Shown in pieces: positions 14,938 to 16,459 of a stretch of DNA of 16,459 nucleotides. The notes below the pieces were generated by a model that made no database searches, was not told the origin of the DNA, and worked only from the letters and a program-made list of their open reading frames with translations. A program made the position numbers and the translations under genes. This DNA comes from Deltaproteobacteria bacterium (GTDB taxonomy: Bacteria; Desulfobacterota; Syntrophia; Syntrophales; UBA5619). The stretch covers positions 1 through 16,459 of the forward strand of contig JAPLJW010000316.1 of the NCBI GenBank assembly GCA_026388365.1, written 5' to 3'. Numbering within the stretch: position 1 is the first letter of the stretch; each line of letters starts with the position of its first letter.

Positions 14938-15267
14938 TCACGCCGGGAAGAGGATCTGGGAGTGGGGGAAACGGGGTTCGAGCAGCTGCCGGATATCGGC
15001 CTGAGCCTGTTCGTTTTCGATGGATTCCACCTCGCTCACGGGGACGCCTTTTTCCGTCCGGCGATGCTTCCAGGTGACAACATAACCGGGGACGTTCAGA
15101 AACCGGCAGCCCCGGGTGCCGCAACAGGTACTCTCGACGACGGCGATCCCCACGACGACGAGGAGTTCCCGGCCTCGGTGGGCCACCCGTTGTTCTTCAA
15201 CAATGGTGTAGTATCCGGCGATGAACCGGACCTCCGTGCCCGGTTCCTGGTGCTGGTATTCCGGCAT
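14938..15267 (-). CDS. small conserved hypothetical protein with a CCGxxGC motif
   Basis: 109 aa, no signal peptide or membrane segment. The notable feature is CCGTRGC (48-54; C48, C49, C54) next to FLNVPGYVVTWKHRRTEKG (56-74), a Cys-rich patch that could bind metal or a cofactor or be redox active. I have a memory of similar uncharacterised proteins in deltaproteobacteria, but no assigned function. ATG at 15267 follows GGAGG with a TTTTT spacer and is better than the ATG seven codons upstream. It lies between mnmE, after a putative terminator, and the restriction-modification promoter, and has typical chromosomal GC. Real gene likely: strong ribosome-binding site and amino-acid composition unlike shadow frames. 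Confidence 0.7.
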   Translation of the reverse strand: MPEYQHQEPGTEVRFIAGYYTIVEEQRVAHRGRELLVVVGIAVVESTCCGTRGCRFLNVPGYVVTWKHRRTEKGVPVSEVESIENEQAQADIRQLLEPRFPHSQILFPA

Positions 15268-15310
15268 AAAAACCTCCTGATCGGACAAGAGGAATATCCC
15301 ATCGCCACAA

Positions 15311-15338
15311 CGAAAATCGGGAAGAGAACGATCTTCCC
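15311..15338 (-). terminator. probable intrinsic terminator of mnmE
   Basis: On the minus strand a perfect 7-bp stem, GGGAAGA/TCTTCCC (arms 15338-15332 and 15325-15319), with a 6-base loop, followed by GATTTT (15318-15313). The U-tract is short. It lies about 57 bases after the mnmE stop. Confidence 0.5.
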
Positions 15339-15394
15339 CGGTATAAATGGTGTCAGCCGCTCATAGACATCTGCATCCGGAGAGATCGGCGATT

Positions 15395-16459
15395 CTACTT
15401 CCCGATGCAGAAGTTCGCGAAGATCCGGTCGAGGACCTCCTCCGGTGTTGTCCGGCCGGTAATTTCGCCGAGGGCGTCGAGGGCTTCGCGGACCTCCAGG
15501 GCGACGAACTCCGCGGGGAGCCCGCCGGTCAGGCCGTCGCGGGCGCGAACCAGTCCTGCAACCGCCTTTTCGAGGGCTGTTTTATGATGGAGATGCGCGA
15601 TCATCGCCTCCGGCGCCTCCTCAGCCGGCGTCGCGAGGACCAGGTCGCGGAGCGCCGCGGTGAGGCGGTCGATACCGTCGCCGTATTTCGCGGAGATCCG
15701 AACGGCCGAAGGCGTCCCCTCGGGGAGAAGCCCCTTCAACGATTCCTCTGCGAGGCGCTGAGGAAGGTCGGATTTGTTCAGGACCGGGAGCATCGGTTTT
15801 GCGGTCATTTTTGCGAGGAGTTCCCGGTCATCCGCCGTCAGGTCCGCGCTCCCGTCGAGGAGGACAAGGACGGCATCGGCCGTCTCCAGCCGCTGCCAGA
15901 CGAGGTCGATCCCCTCCTTTTCGATGGCGTCCACCGGGGTACGGAGCCCGGCAGTGTCGGTCAGACGGACGGGGATTCCCCCGAGATCGACGGTCTCTTC
16001 AATGAAGTCCCTGGTCGTTCCCGGAATGGAAGTGACGATCGCCCGCTTTTCGCCGAGGAGGCGGTTCAAGAGGGAGGATTTTCCGACGTTCGGGCGGCCG
16101 GCGATCACGACGCCGATTCCCTCCCGGTAAATCCGGCCCTGGCGGTAGGTTGCGGCAAGGGCGGCGATTCGGTCCATGATTTCCTGGATACGGGAAAGGG
16201 GGTCGCCGGTCGTCTCCGCGACGCCGTCGTCCTCGGAGAAGTCGATGTCCGCTTCGATCCCGGCGAGGAGGTCGATGATTTCACTGCGGATCGCCTCGAC
16301 CCGTCTGGAGAGTTTCCCTTGCAGGCGGCCGATGGCGGCAGCGAGCCCCGGCCGGGTCTGTGCGGTGATGATATCCAGGACGGCCTCCGCCTGGGCCAGG
16401 TCGAGGCGGTCGTTCAGGAAGGCGCGCTTCGTGAATTCCCCCCGTTCGGCCGGACGCGC
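15395..16459 (-). CDS. mnmE: tRNA uridine-5-carboxymethylaminomethyl GTPase MnmE, C-terminal 354 residues (cut by window edge)
   Basis: MnmE (TrmE) with MnmG installs the carboxymethylaminomethyl group at the wobble uridine of tRNA. The visible part starts in the middle of the N-terminal/helical domain (GEFTKRAFLNDRLDLAQAEA, fragment residues 7-26), then carries the G domain: P-loop GRPNVGKSS (121-129), switch GTTRDFIEE, G3 DTAG, G4 NKSD, SAKYGDG, and the conserved C-terminal tail FCIGK, whose Cys is important for the reaction. The first roughly 100 residues lie beyond 16459. The usual neighbours, rpmH-rnpA-yidC-jag, would lie upstream, outside the window. It ends in TAG at 15395 and is followed by a terminator-like hairpin. 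Confidence 0.97.
   Translation of the reverse strand, partial: ARPAERGEFTKRAFLNDRLDLAQAEAVLDIITAQTRPGLAAAIGRLQGKLSRRVEAIRSEIIDLLAGIEADIDFSEDDGVAETTGDPLSRIQEIMDRIAALAATYRQGRIYREGIGVVIAGRPNVGKSSLLNRLLGEKRAIVTSIPGTTRDFIEETVDLGGIPVRLTDTAGLRTPVDAIEKEGIDLVWQRLETADAVLVLLDGSADLTADDRELLAKMTAKPMLPVLNKSDLPQRLAEESLKGLLPEGTPSAVRISAKYGDGIDRLTAALRDLVLATPAEEAPEAMIAHLHHKTALEKAVAGLVRARDGLTGGLPAEFVALEVREALDALGEITGRTTPEEVLDRIFANFCIGK

Noticed and set aside
1..16459. Phage, CRISPR, retron or multi-gene defence island
   Set aside because: No repeat-spacer array, reverse transcriptase, integrase or phage structural gene was seen; the only defence system is the MjaI-type restriction-modification pair.

Overview
The window is a GC-rich bacterial chromosome segment, probably from a deltaproteobacterium (Desulfobacterota), perhaps a Syntrophus/Smithella-like anaerobe. 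This rests on gene content: a sigma-54 enhancer-binding regulator, a cysteine-rich ferredoxin-type protein, a diadenylate cyclase, and MITE-like palindromic repeats of a kind I associate with these genomes. No rRNA or marker gene fixes the taxon. No tRNA, CRISPR array or transposase was seen.

Layout. 1-363 (-) is the start of a CorA Mg2+/Co2+ transporter, cut by the window edge and divergent from a sigma-54 activator with a degenerate receiver domain (569-1969, +). After a repeat-rich convergent gap comes a single gene fusing a CdaA-type diadenylate cyclase to YbbR/CdaR domains (2174-3637, -). Next on the minus strand are a secreted gluzincin-like peptidase (3823-4671), a winged-helix/multi-cysteine ferredoxin protein (4843-6147), a small PAS protein (6207-6614), an alpha/beta hydrolase (6691-7482) and FtsH (7563-9359).

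A divergent promoter region separates ftsH from a plus-strand group: a sirtuin (9580-10374) overlapping an NRDE/TANGO2-family gene (10365-11141), a NUDIX hydrolase (11254-11724) and a compact class II-like zinc deacetylase (11799-12548). Two chemically different deacetylases plus a NUDIX enzyme side by side suggest a role in protein or small-molecule acyl turnover and ADP-ribose clean-up; this is inference from context.

From about 12550 to 14930 base composition falls sharply. This islet holds a 156-bp MITE-like palindromic repeat and a MjaI-type restriction-modification pair: an N4-cytosine/adenine-type methyltransferase with a C-terminal SNase-like domain, and a MjaI-family endonuclease joined to it by an ATGA overlap. 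CTAG, the MjaI target, was found by eye only once in the whole window, inside the methyltransferase gene. The window ends with a small CCGxxGC protein (14938-15267, -) and the C-terminal 354 residues of the tRNA-modifying GTPase MnmE (15395-16459, -), running off the edge.
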